This document shows positions 61,230 to 64,000 of a DNA stretch of 64,000 nt, one piece after another (the first letter of the stretch is position 1; every line of letters begins with the position of its first letter). Origin of the DNA: Vigna angularis (Eukaryota; Streptophyta; Magnoliopsida; Fabales; Fabaceae); the NCBI RefSeq assembly GCF_016808095.1, contig NC_068976.1, positions 16,207,663 to 16,271,662 of the forward strand, written 5' to 3'. Under the pieces are notes generated by a model, which saw only the letters and a list, made by a program, of their open reading frames with translations, ran no database searches and was not told where the DNA came from. The position numbers and the translations under genes are program-made.

Positions 61230-62877
61230 TGGGCGAAATCAGAGTCTAAAAACTTGTGTGTGTGGAGATATCCAACTGAAGCAAGGTTTTACAAGCCTAT
61301 AAAAAGAAATTGGACTTTCAAACATTGAGTAACTTTTTTTGTTGGTTATTCTGTGATATTTAGAGACTAAGTTTTATTATCTCAAAACAAAGAATATTTT
61401 TGAGACAAGAACTACCACGTTCTTCGAGGATATTGAGTTTGAAAGGAAAAATAAGGTAAGAAACTTTATCTTTAAGAAAGAATCGGTAACAATTCCAGAC
61501 CTGATTCATATAGTTGTTTTTAAGGTAGCAAATTCAACATCTTTATGTTCTGAATCTCTACAAGAACAAATTCAAGATCCTCAAAATCATGTGCTTCATG
61601 AGTCAATATGGTTGTGGAAATCCACGAGAGAAAGGAGAAGTGTCATTTCAAATGATTATGTGGCATTTCTCCAAAAAAATGAGGAAAATTATGATGAAAG
61701 ATGATCATGTCTTCGTCCGTCAAGCTATGCAAGATCCTAATTCAGAAAAATGGATTGAAATAATGAATGACGAGTATAAGTCCATGCTGGATAATAAGGT
61801 TTGGGAACTTGTCCCATTACCAGAAGGTGTGAAATCCATTCGTTGTAAGTGGATAGTTAATATCAAGAGGGATTTTAAAGGTAATGTGGAGAGGTATATA
61901 GCTCGTCTTGTAGCAAAAGGTTGTACTCAAAATGAATGGATTGATTTTAAAGAGAATATCTCTCTAGTTTCATCAAAAGACTCTTTTAGAAAAATCACGA
62001 CTCTTGTTGCATATTATGATTTAAAGCTTAAATAAATGGATGTTAAGACGACATTTCTCAGTGGCAAATTGACAAGACAATTTATATGGTACAACCAGAA
62101 AACTTTGTGTCAAACGACCTAAAGAATATGGTTTGCAAATTGACAAAAGCCATTTATGGACTAAAACAGGCATTGTCAAAGGTACCACAAATTTCACCAA
62201 GTGATTGTCTCATTTGGTTTCAAGATGAATGTTGTTGATGATTGTCTATATCACAAATTCAATGGGAGCGACTATATCTTCTTGGTCTTGTATGTTGATG
62301 ACATACTGCTTGCTACCAACAATATAGACATGTTGTACAAAACCAAAAGATTTCTATCTAGAAATTTTGAAATGAAAGATCTTGGTGTCGCCTCTTTTGT
62401 ATTAGGAATTTAGATTCGCCGAGATTAATCTCGAGGTATTCTAGGATTATCACAAAGAAATCATATCGATAAGGTGCTTAAAAGGTTTAGTATGCAGGAT
62501 TGTAAAGTAGGAGATACTTCAGTTGTTAAGGGAGAGAAGTTCAGTCTTAATCAATGCCCAAAAGGAAATGTAGAATATTTCCAATGCTTCAATAGTAGAG
62601 TTTGATGTATGTCCAAGTATGCACGTATCCGGGTATAACATACATAGTTGGGGTTTTAAGTGATATTTAAGCAATCCAAGAATGGATTATTGGAAAGTAG
62701 CAAAAAAATTTATTTATAGAGAACAAAGGATTATATGCTTATGTACAAGAGACCAAACTAGTTAGAAATCACTATATATCCTAACTCAAGATTTACAGGA
62801 TGCCAAGATAGTTTGAGATCCACTTTGGTTACATTTTCATGCAGGTTGGTGGCGCGATTTCTTAGCGTAGAGATAAA
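61230..62877 (+). pseudogene. Ty1/copia polyprotein remnant (integrase C-terminus, RT, start of RNase H)
   Basis: With several frame changes the translation follows the copia order. The end of integrase (EARFYKP, then FFVGY) is at about 61275-61350, and TTTFFEDIEFER follows at about 61408-61445. The RT core is at 61589-62035 (MQDPNSEKWIEIMNDEY, then ARLVAKGCTQ). The YVDD box (LYVDDILLATNN) lies in an open stretch 62201-62413. The RT tail and RNase H entry (RNHIDKVLKRF; LSNPRMDYWK; GCQDSLRSTSGY) run to about 62870. Internal stops and frameshifts make it non-functional. It is interrupted at 62878 by the TRIM array and resumes at 63812. Confidence 0.88.
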
Positions 62878-63806
62878 TGTTGGAAGTCACACATTAACTA
62901 GAGATAAAACCAATTTATAGTATATAAGTGGGTGAAAACATCACCTTACAAGTCGGTTTTGTAAGGTTGAGTTAGACTTAAAGTCTACTTTATAACATGG
63001 TATCAAAGTCATGGGTTAGAGCCTATCCTAACAAGATTTCATGTTTGTTGGGCATATCATTTCACACACTATCGAGTTGCGATCGGACCATCCATCAATG
63101 TCTAGTCCCACGCTCGAGACATATATACCTCGGCATGAGGGGTGTGTGTTGGAAGTCTCATATCGACTAAAGATAAAATCATTTTATTGTATATATGTGG
63201 ATGCAAACCTCACTTTACAAGTCGATTTTGTGAGTTTGAGTTAGGCTTAAAGTCCACATCTTAACATGGTATCAAAGGCATTGTTAAAGTCTACCCTAGG
63301 GAGATTTGTTGTTTGTTAGACATATCATTTCACCTGCTATCGGACCGCTATTAGACCACCCATTAGTGTTTAGTCCCACGTTCAAGATCTATATATCTCG
63401 ATGTGAGGGTAGTGTGTTATAAGTCTCACATCGACTAGAGATAAAGCCAATCTAAAGTATATAAGTGGGTGCAAACCTCACTTGCAAGTCGGTTTTGTGG
63501 GGTTAAGTTAGACTTAAAGTATACTTTTTAACATGGTATAGGAGTCATGAGTTAAAAGCCTATCCTAGTGAGATTTGTGTTTGTTGGGCATATCATTCCA
63601 TCCGCTATCGTGTCACTATAAAACCAACCATTAATGTCTAGTCTCACTCTCAATATGTATATACCTCGACGTGAGGAGGGGATTGTTGTTGAAAGTCTTA
63701 CATCGACTAGAGATACGACCAATTTATAGTATATATGTGGGTGCAAACCTCACCCTACTAACTGATTGTATGAGGTTGAGTTAGGTATAAAGTCCACCTC
63801 TTAACA
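62878..63806 (+). mobile_element. Tandem TRIM-like array: 4 LTRs and 3 internal regions
   Basis: Four ~120-bp LTRs lie at 62878-62997, 63147-63266, 63415-63533 and 63687-63806. They start TGTT(G/A) and end (T)AACA. Each of the first three is followed by a PBS-like TGGTAT(C/A) and a 148-153-bp internal region with no open frame. Shared blocks include CACATCGACTAGAGATAA, GTATATAAGTGGGTG and AGTTAGACTTAAAGT. The array sits inside copia RNase H, flanked by ATAAA (62873-62877) and TTAAA (63807-63811), a 4 of 5 target-site duplication. Multimers of this kind are explained by unequal recombination between LTRs of one insertion. Non-autonomous: it encodes nothing. Confidence 0.87.
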
Positions 63807-63811
63807 TTAAA

Positions 63812-64000
63812 CAAACCCTTACGACTTCATCCACTATGGTTGCAAAATTTGTAGCATGCTATGAGACATTAAATCAATAAATATGGTTGAAGAACTTTGT
63901 CACAAGGTTGTGTATTATGGAAGGAATCAAAAGACCACTCAAGTTATGCTATGACAACAAATCAATTGTATTGTATTCTAACAACAATAGGAGTTCGTAC
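63812..64000 (+). pseudogene. Ty1/copia RNase H, continuing past the window edge
   Basis: Resumes the copia frame directly after the TRIM array. STMVAKFVACYE is at about 63828-63863, followed by CYDNKSIVLYSNNN. One internal stop is visible (about 63874). It joins naturally to the RNase H half ending at 62877. Confidence 0.85.

Noticed and set aside
62998..63011. TGGTATCAAAGTC-like sequences that could be mistaken for tRNA fragments
   Set aside because: They are short, lie directly after each TRIM LTR and match only the tRNA 3' end, so they are primer-binding sites. No cloverleaf is present.
62878..63806. Regularly spaced ~120-bp repeats resembling a CRISPR array or satellite
   Set aside because: Repeat ends TG...CA, PBS-like sequence after each unit and homologous ~150-bp spacers show LTR-internal alternation. 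CRISPR does not occur in plant nuclear DNA.

Overview
The window is nuclear DNA of a flowering plant, most likely a legume and possibly a Phaseolus/Vigna-type species. The evidence is intron-bearing plant genes, very AT-rich intergenic DNA with many long (AT)n tracts, LTR retrotransposons primed by initiator tRNA-Met, and a small LTR repeat whose sequence I recognise from legume genomes. The species call is inference. I see no operons, rRNA, tRNA or CRISPR.

Four complete protein-coding genes can be reconstructed exon by exon with GT-AG introns and consistent phases. (1) 2389-9905, minus strand: a 17-exon, 862-aa leishmanolysin-type (M8) zinc metallopeptidase with EGF-like modules. (2) 20023-22566, minus strand: a 2-exon, 346-aa mitochondrial calcium uniporter (MCU). 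(3) 46746-49726, plus strand: a 9-exon, 428-aa METTL4-like MT-A70 N6-adenine methyltransferase. (4) 52466-54405, plus strand: a 2-exon, 315-aa BZR1/BES1 brassinosteroid transcription factor. They have unrelated functions and do not form a pathway; they are neighbours by synteny only.

Mobile DNA shapes the rest. 34238-43313 is a 9.1-kb Ty3/gypsy chromovirus-type element with two 2182-bp LTRs that looked identical wherever I compared them, a 5-bp target-site duplication, a PBS and a PPT. Its gag-pol frame is broken only by one in-frame TGA, so it is a very young insertion. At the right end a decayed Ty1/copia element (61230 to the window end) is split inside its RNase H region by a tandem LTR-internal-LTR array of a ~120-bp-LTR TRIM-like element (62878-63806). 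A second, minus-strand TRIM copy lies at 16391-16727. Decayed LTR-like sequence occurs at about 12.2-13.5 kb and 24.8-26.5 kb, and a CACTA-type terminus at 59454.

The most interesting non-coding structure is a degraded tandem segmental duplication. The 3' part of METTL4, the METTL4-BZR1 spacer and the BZR1 upstream region (about 47.8-52.3 kb) recur at about 55.87-60.40 kb. The copy lacks METTL4 exons 5-8 and has no second BZR1 gene. A 53-bp block of the BZR1 upstream region is nevertheless identical in both copies, while the flanks have diverged. The long stretches 10.1-20.0, 22.7-34.2 and 43.3-46.7 kb hold no gene I can support. I found no convincing new multi-gene biological system.
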